From Tubiluchus corallicola (lineage: Eukaryota; Priapulida; Priapulimorpha; Priapulimorphida; Tubiluchidae), in the NCBI GenBank assembly GCA_030141605.1, contig JAQGDQ010000001.1:932001-996000 (forward strand): DNA of 64,000 bases, written 5' to 3'. Positions 27,691-41,464 of the stretch are shown piece by piece. The stretch's first letter is position 1; the number at the start of each line of letters is the position of its first letter. Under the pieces are notes generated by a model, which did not search any database, was not told where the DNA came from, and worked only from the letters and a program-made list of their open reading frames with translations. A program made the position numbers and the translations under genes.

Positions 27691-28737
27691 CCCTCTGTTA
27701 GCATCATTAATACATTTAGTTCACAGGTGTTGCCTACATAGCAGATGCAAGGCGACAGCTGCATCCTGTCGCAATTTTTCACTTTACTTCCTTTGATATT
27801 TTTAAAGGGAAGAATTTCCTGCTGACGAAAAGATTGCGTAACAATTATTTTATCAGATTTGTATAATATACATTTTATATATATGCCTACACTCCTACAT
27901 ATAACATGTGGATATATCAATCAGAATACGCTCGACGAAAATACTGTTCAATTGCCTTTTTGTGGTGGTGGCATCTCCTTAAAGTTCGGCGCTTGATTGC
28001 ATGCATTTTTCTGCTATCATTTTTTCCTTCCGTGTGCGACATTAAAGTTGCAATGTTAATAGTCACTTTGATTGAAATAGTAGCCCACATTGAAATCTTT
28101 GTGATCTCTAAAATTCTGCAAATCCAGCTTTTGTCCGTAGCAGAGTCGAACTAAAATAAATGCCCTAAACACTCAAGAATAAAGTAACTATGATCCATAG
28201 CGAACACTATACGCAGGACAGGATTATCCAATCGGTTATGGTATAGGTTGCAGCCAATGGGCCTTTCAAGCTTGGAATCCATCGAGCTTTGGTAACATTT
28301 AGTAAAAAAATCTGTTTTTTTCACTAGGCTTACGTTGAAATATTTGATAATTTGGTTTGCAATAAATAGTAATTTTTAAAGAATATTTTTGTAGACAAAC
28401 AAGAGATAGCTAGTCTTGTTTATTTGAATAATTTGCGATAGGTTTACTTCAAATTATGTAAATGCCGCTAAAATACATCACAAGTAAACATTTCATGACA
28501 GATGCAGACGAGTTAGAGGCTGGCTTCGAATGAGGGGTCGTCATAATTTTAATAGCCTATTAGCCCCAAAAAGTCATAATCCGGCCCTGATTATAAGTCT
28601 AATGGTTTCATAGATCACAACAATTATTGTATCTTGAGGCTATTAGTCATAATGCTATTATGCTAACCATGCTGTGAATAATATTAATAACTAACAATTA
28701 TCGAAAACATTATTTTGCTTGTGTAGGTTTTAATGCC

Positions 28738-28915
28738 TAAAGAGGAAGAGGAAGATGAAAAGGAAGAAGACGAATAGAGTAGACGATGATAATTACGATG
28801 AGAGATTTCGTGATGCAAAACCTAGATGATGATTTTGCTGACGATAAGGATGATGATGGCAACGACGACAACGACGTTGGTCGTAATGACATCGACGAAA
28901 TAATTGACTACGAAT
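28738..28915. repeat. GA/GAT/GAC-rich purine tract
   Basis: GAAGAGG and GATGAT words dominate and shift into GACGAC. Short acidic frames (for example MPKEEEEDEKEEDE then a stop) come from the composition. No splice sites or homology support an exon. Confidence 0.6.
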
Positions 28916-30371
28916 AAAATATCGTGGTGATAAGCATTATGGATTTGTGTTACTATGCGAGATGTTATCGAAACAAGCAATCTACGTTACACATCCATAA
29001 GCAGGCATCTTAGGAAGAATTACTGCTGGTGCATTCCTTCTCAAAGTAGTTTATTACGGAGGAGTATTTGTTTGTTAAGCATCTGCTGCCACATTTTTGA
29101 GAGGATTGCAAAATCATTTTGTGCTGCGTTAAGCCTTTGAATGACATTGCTCATGATGATCAAAGACAATTAGTTATTTCGCCAAAGATGAACGTCTAAA
29201 TGACAATTCAGAAACCTGTTCGTTATTCGGTCTATAATAATGACATATAGTAATAATTTTAATCAGACAATATTTAGGTTGCTAGTTTTTTTATTAGGCT
29301 GTGGCAAACTGCGCGGTTTTCACAATTGAGAAGTTAATACCGGATGGTCCTAAAATAATGTTGTCGATTACAGAGTGTGTTACGGCGCCGTGATGCTCGC
29401 AAAAATAGTCAAAGACTATAGGCTAGCTTCAGCATTTTGTAACTTATAACTTACTTATAACTTTTCAGCGAAGCAACAGCACCAATTTTACATAAAAATA
29501 AAATTGTATGCAGCCTATATACCTTGATAACTTTTATGTACACTTTTTGTAAAATAAATGTAATTGTAATAATACAGCTCACAATTTAATTATTATATTC
29601 CCGATTGATCAATTTAAAGAAGAGTTAAATGTTGAACTATTATCCGTTTTGCCATGCTTGTTTAGAAATGTGTCTACGTCTGCTTATTATGAAATTCTGC
29701 TATTTATTATGAAAGCGATTCAAGTCTACCAAATAAGTTTACTTTACTGTGAGAAATACTCAGCAGATTTCATGTCCTGTGCAGCCCTGTAGTTAAATAT
29801 GGCTTTAATACATTGTATATTACAGAGCCAAAAAGACTTTCAGCTGTGTGAGAATGCGGAGCGATCTCCCTGCTGTGATCTGGACAATAGATTTGACAAA
29901 TCCAAAGCCCGTAAGTAGAGGCACCCTATTGTGAGCGGGCAGATTACTCATGAGAACTCGGCCATCGAAGAGACTCGCATAACACACCTGACCTCAACAC
30001 CTGTGGCAGAGCTCTGGGTAACTAATTAACTCTTGCTCTCAATCTCTGAAATCCCAAATCTCTTGAAATACGTGGTAGACAAGGTCAACTGATCAAGATC
30101 AAGATTTTAGAAACGATCTTTAATCGTGGAAATAAACGTGTGTAGCAATTTATAATTCTCATGGTAATCAGGACACTTGTGAGGTTACTTGTTTTTACAA
30201 GTGTTATGTATGCTAATGATGAAACGAAATACTTGGTTAACGAAATGGTTTTGCAGATAAAATTTGGAAACCAAACCAAATAATTCAGACAGGACTTCGT
30301 TTCGTGTGTATAGACAGGAAAATAGCAGATGTATTTCGTATCACAACTTTGCCCACTATGCAATGCGACTG
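28916..30371. other. Intergenic DNA upstream of the LINE fragment
   Basis: No gene is recognised. The somewhat GC-richer segment at about 29860-30060 could be more of the inserted element, but no reverse-transcriptase sequence is readable there. Confidence 0.3.
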
Positions 30372-31351
30372 TTGGGACCTCTGCTGTTTAACCTTTACAT
30401 CAACAATATTTCTAACGTTCTACAACATTCAAGTATTACGCAATATGCAGACGACACGACTATTTATCTGGCTCACGAGAACATCAGCATTGCAAAACAG
30501 TACTTAGAAAAAGACATAAAGAATATCAACATGGCATTTAATTATTACAAGCTAAAAATGAATAGTGACAAAACAGAATTTATGGTATTATCCCCAACAA
30601 TTAACAATACTGAAAATACAGCTGCTATATTCTTGCAAATAGAAAATGATGTTATCGTGCAGTCAAAAATTTCTTGGGCGTTAAGTTGGACAACATGCTT
30701 ACATGGGAAGAGCAGTTCATCAACATTTATAAAAAAATGGCATTAAGTACTTCGTACCTTCGACAAATCAGAGGACAGCTATCAAAACAAACAAAAATTC
30801 TAATTTACAAAACTTTAATTTTGCCCCATTATTTATATGCCTGCATACTGTACCAAAAAGTGAAAAGAGACTCATACATCAAGTTAAATGTACTTAAAAA
30901 CTACGCTTTACGATTAGTTAATGGCCATTCTTTGAAATCATCTCACAATACAAGTAAATATTCTGCCACCTCTTTAAGAAACTCCATGAAAATCCCGATA
31001 CTAGAAGCCCACAGAGATTATCAAACTCTCCTGTTTCTCTATAAATATATCAACAATATTAATGCTTCGTTCAAAAACAATAAGCTCCCACTTCTTAAAA
31101 ACCCCAGTATGAATAACAGAACACTAAATTTAAGAAACATTAGAACGAACAACCAATATGGAAAGAATTCCATTACTAAACAAGCAATACAACTTTGGAA
31201 CTCATTACCGACATCACTAAAACACAGCAGCTCTTTATCAATATTCAAGTCTAAATTAAAAAAACATTTAATGACTCGTTTTGAATATCCGACATACGAA
31301 CACGATGATACCTACTCAAATCAAAATTTCATTTTTCCTAGACCGTACTAA
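30372..31351 (+). pseudogene. Non-LTR retrotransposon reverse transcriptase, 5'-truncated and frameshifted
   Basis: Homology opens mid-motif at LLGPLLFNLYINNI (normally preceded by a GVPQGS-type block that is missing). It continues through the catalytic YADD (about 30444-30455) and KMNSDKTEFMVL. Then the frame changes near 30666-30680, at an A/T run, into FLGVKLD-type sequence starting GVKLDNMLTWEEQF. The second frame runs through SYLRQIRGQLS and LPHYLYACILYQ to a typical LINE C-terminus, QLWNSLPTSLKHSSSLSIFK, ending at 31351. The LWNSLP...SL..FK..LK tail is common in CR1/L2/Jockey-like elements; I cannot place the clade. No endonuclease domain is present, so it is a dead copy. Apart from the one shift the frames are open over about 325 codons, so insertion may be fairly recent. 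Confidence 0.88.
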
Positions 31352-31545
31352 ACTAGTTTATATTTTATTTTTTGAATTTCTAGTTGCACTTATAGTTTAG
31401 CTTGCACCAGACGCATTTGCCCAGAACAGTGTATGTTTTTGTTTTATATGAATTAACACTGATTGTCTGTCTTCTATTATGATGGTCAATGTTTTAAAAT
31501 GGCAACTAAAGATTTTACTACTACTACTACTACTATTAAAGGCTA
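31352..31545 (+). mobile_element. LINE 3' UTR and (ACT)n tail
   Basis: After the reverse-transcriptase stop a short untranslated part ends in CAACTAAAGATTTTACTACT and further ACT units, then ATTAAAGG. A simple-repeat tail is the usual 3' end of such retrotransposons. Its ...TAAAGATT-(trinucleotide)n form is reminiscent of the minus-strand ends of the 153-bp repeats at 10.1 and 16.1 kb. Confidence 0.55.
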
Positions 31546-32379
31546 CAGGTGAAATTCGTGAAAGGTGCTATAGAGATAGTTTGTATTACCTGCTAGTACT
31601 AAGACTAGGAGGGAAGGCCTTCGCAGCTGCGAGAAGAATAAAAATACAATCAGTAAAAAAATTCACAAATGGTAGATGCAACCATTCACTTATTAAACTT
31701 TTGTTTTACGAGATTTCTATGAAAAATTGTTTTTGACAAATTTGAACTATTAGATTATTTAATGGGCAATCGGACGTTTATAGGTTTACCAAGTTCATGT
31801 TAAGGTCAAGCATTACCTTAACTTCCATAACTAAGTAACAGCTTTTAATAGTTAAACCGCTAAACACTCAGGAACCAACGAGCAAATCATAATTATAATA
31901 TGCGTTATGCTTCACAAGAGAAATTGGATTCAAACTGTAATTAAAGTGCCATAGCGGATTGCAATTAAATTTTTTTACCGGAAATTAAACTGTGTTTAGA
32001 AATGTTCATAACATTTTACAACATCTCATTATCGATAGAAGAGTACATTGCCTGCAGGCTATTTTTTATTTACTCCTAGGAGTTACCAAAAGTATTGTGA
32101 GCCATTTGTATTAACAGCTGCAAAGTTTGCAGTTTTTAAGGGAAAAACGCCTATTAACTAGCATCAAAAGTTATGAGTATTATATACTTATAAATTTTAC
32201 TGTCATCGTATATTAAAGGATAGAATGGATAAAAACGTTTAAACCGAGTTATAAATCAGATAACGAACTTTCGCAGTACAAGCCCCACATCTCATGGCAT
32301 TTGCTAGACCACGAGTCTTTTCCTTGTGGAAATGTTGAAGTTGGTTACTCAGGCTCATTCGTGATCAAACGGGAATAAA
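31546..32379. other. AT-rich intergenic DNA, nothing recognised
   Basis: No exon or bounded element is supported. Its first part could still belong to the LINE insertion. Confidence 0.3.
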
Positions 32380-32500
32380 GAGATAGGTGGTCTATAACGG
32401 TCAAACAGTCGCAACTATATTGTGAAGTTGCTTGATTCAAATCCGGATTTGAATTAATTTTTCCATCACTTGTTCTTTTGCAATTATTTTGTCATTATTA
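32380..32500 (+). mobile_element. tRNA-derived SINE, copy E
   Basis: GGTGGTCTATAACGG (A-box-like) is followed by GATTCAAATCC at 32434-32444, the same B-box sequence as copies A and D. The body beyond it (TTTTTCCATCACTTGTTC) is diverged. Spacing and shared head support membership of the same family. Confidence 0.5.
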
Positions 32501-33069
32501 TTAAACAATTCGTTTAATAAAGTTTTATTTGCAAAAAAAGATAAATTGTTAACTTCTTGAATAAACCACCTGGCTTGTGGTCAGACTTAAATTGCGAATT
32601 TGTGAAGGTTTTAACACAATTATAAAACTCCTAAAGAGTTTACATTGTCAAAATTGATATGCTTTATGGTACCTAATTTACTGTGCGAGAAATTTGCCTG
32701 AAAATTTGCATACAACACTTTTAAACTAACTTTTGTCACTAAGATTTAATGATGATGTCATCTACGTATATATTAGCTGTACATGTAGTTAATTACAACT
32801 TGTTTGCATAAAAGTTATGTCCGTTCTTGGTAGAACATGTACTCAGGTAGCACCTCACAGACTAAGCAATCTGTACCACAAGGATCGTGCGGAACAAGTT
32901 GCAAAATCCTAGCAATACTTTGGCGGAGGTCATAGATTGCCTCGTCGCGTTGTGTTTTTTTATTATCAATACTGTTAATAAACGACAACTAGCATAGCAA
33001 GTAATTAAAAATACATATGTCATAAGAGGCAGAGGCAAGGTGCGCATATATTTGAAACAGAAGAGGGGG

Positions 33070-33180
33070 CAAATTCCATATATACAGTATATATATATAT
33101 ATATAGCCCATATATACTTCACCCATATATATATATATATATCCTATACATACATATACATGTATGTATATGCACCGTGT
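33070..33180. repeat. (AT)n / TATAC microsatellite
   Basis: Two AT-dinucleotide runs separated by CCCATATATACTTCACCC, then ACATAC/TATGTA repeats. The Ile/Tyr-rich reading frames over it on both strands are artefacts. Confidence 0.9.
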
Positions 33181-36100
33181 CAATTAAATGCACGCTCAAT
33201 TGATAAATGTTTTGTTATAATGTTGTTTCTTTTTAGTTAATACACAGTTTGTCATTTGGCGCTGAGAATCATAATAAGGCATCAACAGCTTCAACATTGG
33301 GCTACACATCCGTTAAGGAGAATTGTTTATGGTGAGTCAGATTTCATGTGCATTTTGCGAAATACATACTCTAAGTGCTTTGTTAAAGGTTCGGCAGATT
33401 ACTGTATATTACCTGTTTCGTCTTTTCTGCCTTTACCTGAGGCAGTGTACGACGAGCAGGTAAGGCGGTGCCTCACTGACAAAACACAGTGCCAACACAA
33501 AGAATAGTCAATTGTAAAACTACAAACAATATAAAAGAGTTGGCATGTTTGACATTGAAAATTTCGTGGCACACACCAGTACTATAAACTATGCTAATCG
33601 CCATTCAAAGTGATGCCATTCATACCCGTCCATTCATAATTCTTATCAGAATGGTGAATGCATTTAAACGCTTTAAACGCCAGTGTAGACCACGGATAGA
33701 TAAAAAGTGTTTGAAAAGATCACAGGACCAGTCAGGAATCTGTTTCTAAAACAAGTATCAAAATTCAGTAATAGGGGCCTATTAGCTTAATAACGATACA
33801 TAGTTTAAAATATTTTATTCCAAATGTTTTCTTTATTTTTAAATTTTTACGTTATTTATTTATCTACTTATTTATTTATCTTTGCACGTACTTATTTATT
33901 GTAGCTATTTATTTACCTATATACCTAGCTGTTTCAAGACCCTGTCGGCAATGGTAAATTTTACAGACGAAGCTGGTTAAGTGTGCATGATGCTGGTTAC
34001 CTACGCAGGACCAATTTTCATATATAGCTATAATCATCGTTTTATGTGGTTTCATACTCATGTTTTTCCTAATTATTATGAATCTATTCACTGTATGTTT
34101 TATTTTCTCTTTACCTATAAGTTCTAACCTTCCAGGTAATTCAGTTACAACTAAGTGTCTATACCGCGCATTCATCATGCAACTAGTTACAGCAAATCGT
34201 CATCAAAATACTCTTTGACATTGAGAAACAAATTGCAAAAATTTGAGATAATCTTGCAAAAAATATGATCAAAATCGGAATTAATTTTACCTTCGCAAAA
34301 ACTGCTAGCTTTTAAAAACGTTTTACCTTGTGTATAAACAGCGGAGATGTCTGATCGATTAGGAGACTTAGTATTATATCGGAAAAGTATCCCCATGGCT
34401 TGAAGGTCAGCTCGTTTGTACGGTCTTTCAACAAACAAAAATTGCAAATATTTTCTGTAAGGTTTCAACTTTCTAATTTCCACTCTTCTTGCTCCTTGAG
34501 TAGGCCAAATAGCAAGGACATCCGATAGTGACTTCTTGAAAAACTAGATTTAATTTTCAAAATCTAAAAACTTGTGGACTCGTACTGCACATTTTCGTTT
34601 GGTACTTCAGGCTGTCACACCATTTGCATGGGTGGCATATTAGTATGCTAATAAGGTGATGCTGCTTAGTAGAAAATAAAGATCTGTTCTGATTCACACC
34701 GGACGCAAAATAATTGTAGTACAGATAAATTTAATACAAATACCAGTTATTATTTTTATTTAATTTGTACAAAAATAACTTCTAGCCAATTACCAGTGTG
34801 AGCAAAGCAATTTGACAGTTTGTACTTAAGCCGTACATGGTAAACAAGTTGCACGGTCGGCGTTATTTTTTTCGGAATGTTTTTCTCAGATTTTTATACA
34901 GAACCCGGAAAATTTAGCGCATGTTATAAGACTATAGCTTGACAAACAGCAAGTTATACTGGCGAAAAAGTTTTCAGTGACGGCGCGTGCCCGCGAGCTA
35001 CACTTTATTCGCGTTTATTGTGTAATACAGGAACCAACGAAACTTTGCGAAATAGCTTAAAACTTCGTGCTTTGGGTTCACTGCTTTCCACTGTTTATTC
35101 ACCCTCGTAAAGTTCTTTTCTGCAGCCTTCACGGGTTGTGCTGCTTGGCAGATTTTATCATTTTTAAATGTGTCAGTCAGCGAACTTATTTAATGCTTTT
35201 GCATTCTGCTTCGTGCTCATGCTGTCTGACGGCGTCATTATTTGTGACAACCAAACATCATCATTACATTAATAGAACAGGATATGCAGGTTAATCAATA
35301 ATCAAATTTGGCACATTGACGAATAATTATTCTGATAATTTCCTAAAGGAATGACTATGATGAGTAGTTTATTTAAGTAATCCGAGCTAAAGAAGATCAA
35401 ATGCAGCGAATGTATTGATTCTGATCGTTTTTGCACGAATTTAAGATGATGTCGAATAACAAATTAATTCATAAGAAGAAAGTATGTTCTGGCTGGAAAC
35501 GGAGCAAAATTAAGAGAAAGAAAGAAAGATGAAAGGAAATTAAAAACAGGAAAAAACATAAAACCAAAAGCAAAGAAAAACTAAAGAATATTAAAGAAAT
35601 GAAGAAAGAGCAAAAGGTAAGGACGAAATAATGAATGAATTGATGAATGAAATGACTGGATGAACGAATGAATGAATGAAGCAAATAAATGAATTAAACC
35701 TACCTACAAAATTAGATAGAAAGTAATGAGGTAAATGAATGAGTACTAACAATTTATTTTTGATTCATGCTATTAAAACAAATAAAATCTTCAAGTATTC
35801 AGAACTCTGTCGAATTCAGTGTTAGTACGTACAATTTTCAAAACCTCGATTTTTTAATTTCGATTTTCAAATTGATAGTTATCAGTTGTCACTTGCCGCT
35901 TACAGGTTTGAACCCTTAGGGCTCGTCCTCATTGTGAGAAGCACAACCAATGTACTTTAGAAGACTTGGAAAACAACTCGCAAAAGTCTATGCTGATTAT
36001 CTTTTATAAATACAGAGCTTCAAAAATTCCCTGGTAACCAGAAAAATTTGTTCAAGTGTTGTGAATAAAGGCGTGTTAATTTTGCCGAATTGCGACTAAG

Positions 36101-37572
36101 GATTTGCCGATAAGGAAACGACATCATCGTTGCAGTTTAGATAAGTCCATGTAAATAGTTTGAATTGAAACAGATAAATGGTCTGAGAAATTGCTTACAG
36201 TCTTGACCAAGTGTTGTTTTGAAATGTTAGTAGCTAGGCGGTACGTTGTTGCCATATTCGCCTGCATCACGACGCATTTTCGGACTTATCAATCACACAG
36301 CCGTCGCCGTTGCCACACTGACGCCGTTTTTATTTATACGTGAACGACTGAAGGGTTAGTTTTGATCCTCATTTTTTATACGCTGCATACGCTGACTTTT
36401 CTTTAAAATTGTTGAGTTGTTCTCTCACCTACTACAAATTAAATCAGTCAAAGATCAACGCAACGTGAATTGAATTTACGATTTCTCCCGTGAGTCCAGA
36501 ACAGATAGTCTCGCTGTTTATTCAGCGTCTCCGAATCACCAAAATGAAATGTAGGTAATTACAATGTAAATATATTAGACCCATATAGTCAAGTTATTAT
36601 AGCGCGGTATGTGTAAAAAGTCTCAACAAGCTCTGCCCGAACCGGTAATACACAAAATAATTGCAACGGCAGTTACATAATTGATATATGGACATCTTAA
36701 TATCGTCAAAATTAATTTTACGAATAAAATAAATTAATAATTTGTATACATTTTTAATTACAGGTGAAGTGTCTTTTAAATTGTTCCACTGTGTGTGTAG
36801 CGAGAAAAGTTAGACAACAGCGAACATTCAGATACGTATCACGAAATTAATACATCTATAGTTGTTCTTATAACTTTTGCATTAATTTTTACTTGTATTA
36901 ATACTGATAAAACACTTCACTATTAGTACTAGCAAGTCAATAGCTTTTTTGATAAATGATTAAATCTGAACTAAGTAAAGTAAATTTGATTGTTATAAAC
37001 AATTTATTACATAAGGTGATAATGATGACCATTTATCATTAAGTTTATAATTATAAACCAGAATACTGCATGTAATTAAACTGTCAGTTTTAAATGTGCT
37101 CATTTCTGAGACCAAGTTCAAACTCGTTATATTCGTTTTAAGCGATTTTCAGACTTTTTTCTGTGTTGCTGTTCCAAATGTAGTTTCAATAACGTCCGTT
37201 CACATTGTGCATTAACAATGGTGAAAACGGTAACGCGAAGACAAACCCAATGTAAGGGCCATTTGTGTTGGGAACTGTTACAAGAAAGTTTTCTGAATGC
37301 AAGATTAATATTTTCAAGTTTGTCTTGCTATTTTTCCATTGCTTCTAGTTTCAAATGAAATAGTCAGTTAAATAACTAAGTAATAGGATGGAGAAGAATA
37401 GTTGAGTGGTCACAGTGTGCGCTTAGTAACAAAAGTTAGACTACGGCAAACTTGGCCTGTAAATGGATAGTTGTGCAAGAAAAATGCTCTGCCGTACTTC
37501 CCCTGACTATTTACCTTTTTGAGCTGTTCACACATTCATGTGTCATCTTAAGAGATTATCCTTAACAATGAG
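33181..37572. other. Intergenic DNA, nothing firm
   Basis: Long AT-rich stretch between SoxB1 and MPDU1. Around 35500-35700 a purine-rich GAAAGAAA and GAATGAAT simple-sequence patch occurs. I found no exon, RNA gene or element with definable ends. Confidence 0.3.
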
Positions 37573-37575
37573 TTA

Positions 37576-37744
37576 AGCGGCGTTTACTAGACATCTGGAA
37601 TACGTTATGCGTTATTGCGTAAAAATCATTTTACATTATTTTCAATGTATCTCTGTGTCAGACCTGCGATGTAAGCTACTGCGTTATACGCGGCTGGATA
37701 CGCAATAACGCATAATGGATTCCGAATGTCTGGTAAATGCCGTT
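37576..37744. mobile_element. Short TTA-flanked inverted-repeat element, PIF/Harbinger-like (second type)
   Basis: Almost a pure fold-back: about 46-bp inverted repeats with around seven mismatches surround a loop of roughly 75 bp. The left end starts AGCGGCGTTTACTAGACAT, and the right end on the minus strand AACGGCATTTACCAGACAT. Both arms run into TTATGCGTTATTGCGTA or close variants. TTA flanks both sides (37573-37575 and 37745-37747). The 169-bp size and TTA duplication fit a PIF/Harbinger MITE. Its end sequence is only loosely related to that at 3254-3468. Confidence 0.75.
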
Positions 37745-38298
37745 TTAGATTCTGGTCTTGCCACAATTATCTGCATTGAGCAGACGCTGCCGTTGCATGC
37801 TTAATCTTAGCTTGCAAAGTGTCAAACTACAAAAAATGATACACATGTCATATAAATGTCTTTGATATAATTTCACTATGTAACAAAAGTCCACTTACAA
37901 GACGAGTTTGCCGAATTATGCCCCCATTGTAATTGAGTACTTAAGGCGTAAGTACAGGGAAATTGTCTATTTGGACTGGATGAGATTGGGGGACACAGAG
38001 ACAGACAAGCACTAAATGAGTATACGTCGATATGAGACACCACTCGAAGGGCAGCCACCCAGCTGACGTCCGGTTTTACTTATCTTTAATTATGTACTTA
38101 TTAGTCGTACTGCAAATGATTACACATTATACAAAATTAAGCAGAAGTAATTTGTTAGTAGTTAAAAGCATGCACCTGTCTCTAATACTACTCTATCAGA
38201 GAGTGCGGTTTCAATGATAAAATGGTTTGAGAAAATTTCATAACCTAGGTCACGTTTACCAGGAATAATACACTACAGAGCGATGAAGCCTAGGTAGG

Positions 38299-38430
38299 AC
38301 TAATACACGCAGACCCTCTTAACAGGTTGCACTAATACACGCAGACCCTTTTAACATGTGGGACTAATGCACGCCGACCTTCTGAACAGGTGGGACTAAT
38401 TACAGGTAAGACGGAGACCCTCTTAATGGA
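38299..38430. repeat. 32-bp minisatellite, three full units plus a partial one
   Basis: ACTAATACACGCAGACCC-type units start at 38299, 38331, 38363 and 38395, exactly 32 bp apart. Each continues with CTTTTAACAGG-like sequence. The last unit is altered (ACTAATTACAGG...) but regains GAGACCCTCTTAA. Confidence 0.85.
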
Positions 38431-41400
38431 CACCATATATTTTTAAAGAATAGAATATTTAGAGTGCCCGTTAAGCAATGTACTAAAATCACTGTTGAAT
38501 TATTAATAGAAGCTATGTTTATTTTAAGAAGGGATTGGTCATGACAGGAAACTTTGTAGACCTTCAAAAAAGTTTACAATTATAACAGATAACAAACAGT
38601 TTGAAATTTTCGACACATGGGCGTATAAGTTCATTTTTAAATTAGAGTAAGCTTGCTCGTGTTACAATTATGCGTTATGTAAGCTGATAATTTTTACAAT
38701 CGGTAAGTGATAGTCACGATAAAAATGTAAATTTTGTTACCTTATTACGTCGGCAAAACATTTATACATGAATTTGTAAGTGTTGCGGTAAAATAATATT
38801 ATATCTTATGTTGGTATCAAACTTCTTTTATAACAATAGCTATATGGGTGTCACCATCCTAGTAAAATTGTGAGTCGGCTATAAAATTTTTTTGAATTCT
38901 CGTAGGTATAATGTTACCCGAGCTACGTTATGTAATATAAAGTAGGTCCAAAGTGTCTGCAAAGTCTTTACAATTTCGAAAGTTGTCTACAAAAACCGCA
39001 TGACGGATTATTCAATCAAAGAACTTGCGTAAATGCTTATCTATGTTTCACTGTCGCCCGTAAGTTTTGCGGCGTTTTTGCCATATGGGTCTCCGACGCG
39101 TGCACGTCAGTATGTAAACCACGCATTTAGTTACATATATATAATGTTGCATAAAAAATAAAAAGTTTTAGATCATTTCTACTTGGGGTACATTTAATTT
39201 AGAAAGCACCATTGAATATGCAACAATAATCGTACCTAAACATTGGATATCCGAGCAAGGTAGTGCACATTTTAACAAATACTGGGGACATATTATAAAT
39301 TCATGACAATTCATTCTTGATAGTTGAAATACACTTTCAACTCCACGTTTAGTAAATTCTCAAAATTTATAAACAGACTTTTTGTAGATAGTCTGCATAT
39401 GTACTAGGCCTTTTCAGAAACAAATATAACAATAATTTACAACAAGCAGATTTTATGGTTTTTTCCTACTGAAAAATCAAACTCACACGGGCCACTGGCT
39501 ACAAAATGAGGAAATAAGACTCAAAAGAAGAAAAAACAAGGGGATTAATTAAAGCAGGTCTGGAATTCAAGTATCAGTCTTTTGTTAACAATTATACTTT
39601 TTCAATAATTTAATTTACACAGTGAAATGTGCGTCTGTTTTTTTGATAGGCTAATTATTATCCACTGTTTGTCAACAATACAAAGGATGTACGCGATATT
39701 ATTAAACGTTGAAAGTATAGGATACATATGGATTAACATTAAGCTTTACTCAGTGAAATTAGCTTAATCACAGGAAGAGTAAATTTATGATTGCTGGATA
39801 ACAAGCTTCTAGCCTTAATACGTCTTACTGGGTCATACGTTATAGTTTGCTATTGCTAGCTCCTGGATTAGGCTATAGTATAAATCTGTAGTGCTTCCAT
39901 GAAAGAAGGTACTAGATGTAGTGTTTAGCTAATCTTAAAACAAGTGTCCAGACAACCTTAGCTAGAGAACTAAGTTGAAGGTCTCCATAAAATTAGTCAC
40001 ATTCCACTACTTATATAAATACCAAATACTGTTATTTTGTATTAATAAATCATGGAACGATTTAGACGAGGACTAAAAAAAGAGTACAAGACAAATAGAG
40101 AGGTGATGTCATTTTACTTATAATATATTTTAAACAACTTTTAATATGTGCATTTATTTTAAACATTATTTTTAATATGTGCATCACGTTTTCATAATTA
40201 GACGAAGTATATTACAAGAATAATTTTTAACAATCATGTTCATTCAAACAATCTGAAGGGAAGGATTTTACAAGCATCACACTTCATCCTAGCCTGCATT
40301 TCATAATTTTGATATTTTTTTTAAATTTTGTAATTCATTTTAATCATGTAACTTTGTGTTTTTGTACCCATGTATTTTATGCACTTAATGAAAAGTAAAA
40401 TAAATAATTATTACCATTATCAATCTGGTGAATTAGAAACCAATACTTCTTATTAATCATCACTTCTAGGCAAACAAGCTGATCAGCAGTAGTTTCAAAG
40501 TTACTGCTTAAATTGACTGACTGCTTCAAATATTTGAAGAAAAATATCTCCATAATAATTATACGTACATTCATACAAGACGGTTTTTGATATTAAGTTA
40601 CTTTGTGTGAATTATATTTTTACTGTAGTGCCCCTTTATGATGAGTTTATCATTTTTGTGTAACAGAAATAAGAAATGTACTAATTAGGCAAAAAAGATT
40701 TCAGATTAAGAAGCTTCCAACACACACACAACTTTTGCAGATGGTTCTGAATCTTGCCAAATCCTTTAAGCAGTGCACTGACAATAAATTTAATTTTCAC
40801 TTATTCAATTGGTTAAAACTATACAGCACTGTAATTTCTCAAAAAATTTTGTTTCTTTTTTCACAAACGCAATAATTGTTGGACAGCAAATCAAATGGAA
40901 GCATTGCTTCTCAAATGTGTGTGGTAAAAGTATGTATAATTTAAATGTTTAAGAAACACAATTCAAAAAATTACAAAAAAAAATATTACAGCAACTTCAG
41001 TGAGTGTTATCAAAGATAATTTTACTCTGCACATAGTAATTATTTACATGCACTTTTGCATGGTCCTTGTTATATATATTGCATATAAAACAATGTAAAA
41101 TAGTTTACAAATTATTACAACATATACAGTAAAAATACTAATTGACTGTTTCTCTGACAATTTGTTTCCCATCACAATTATGACTATCATTAACAAAAAG
41201 ATAAATTATAATACGTTTAACAGCCAAAAACAAAGACAAGTTAAAACAATTCAAGACAGTAATATAAAGATGTGACGCTGTTACTACAGGTCAATGCAGT
41301 AGAATAGTGAAAACGTTAAAAGTTTGAGTAGTTGCTTCATAGGGCCACCTGGTGTACAGAAATTGATCCAATGAACTGCAAATCCGCAACAACTATTAAT

Positions 41401-41464
41401 TTCAAGCTAAATCAATTCACCATGTCAAATCACACAAGTTTTTTTAATAAGTGAACTATTGTTG
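38431..41464. other. 3' flank of MPDU1
   Basis: AT-rich and without coding sequence. The MPDU1 3' end must lie here. A minus-strand ATTAAA (41448-41443) sits only about 16 bp past the stop, and the first canonical minus-strand AATAAA I see is near 40.15 kb, so 3' UTR length is open. Confidence 0.3.

Noticed and set aside
33256-33507. 83-codon frame with mixed composition
   Set aside because: No family, no supporting splice sites and no second exon; left unannotated.
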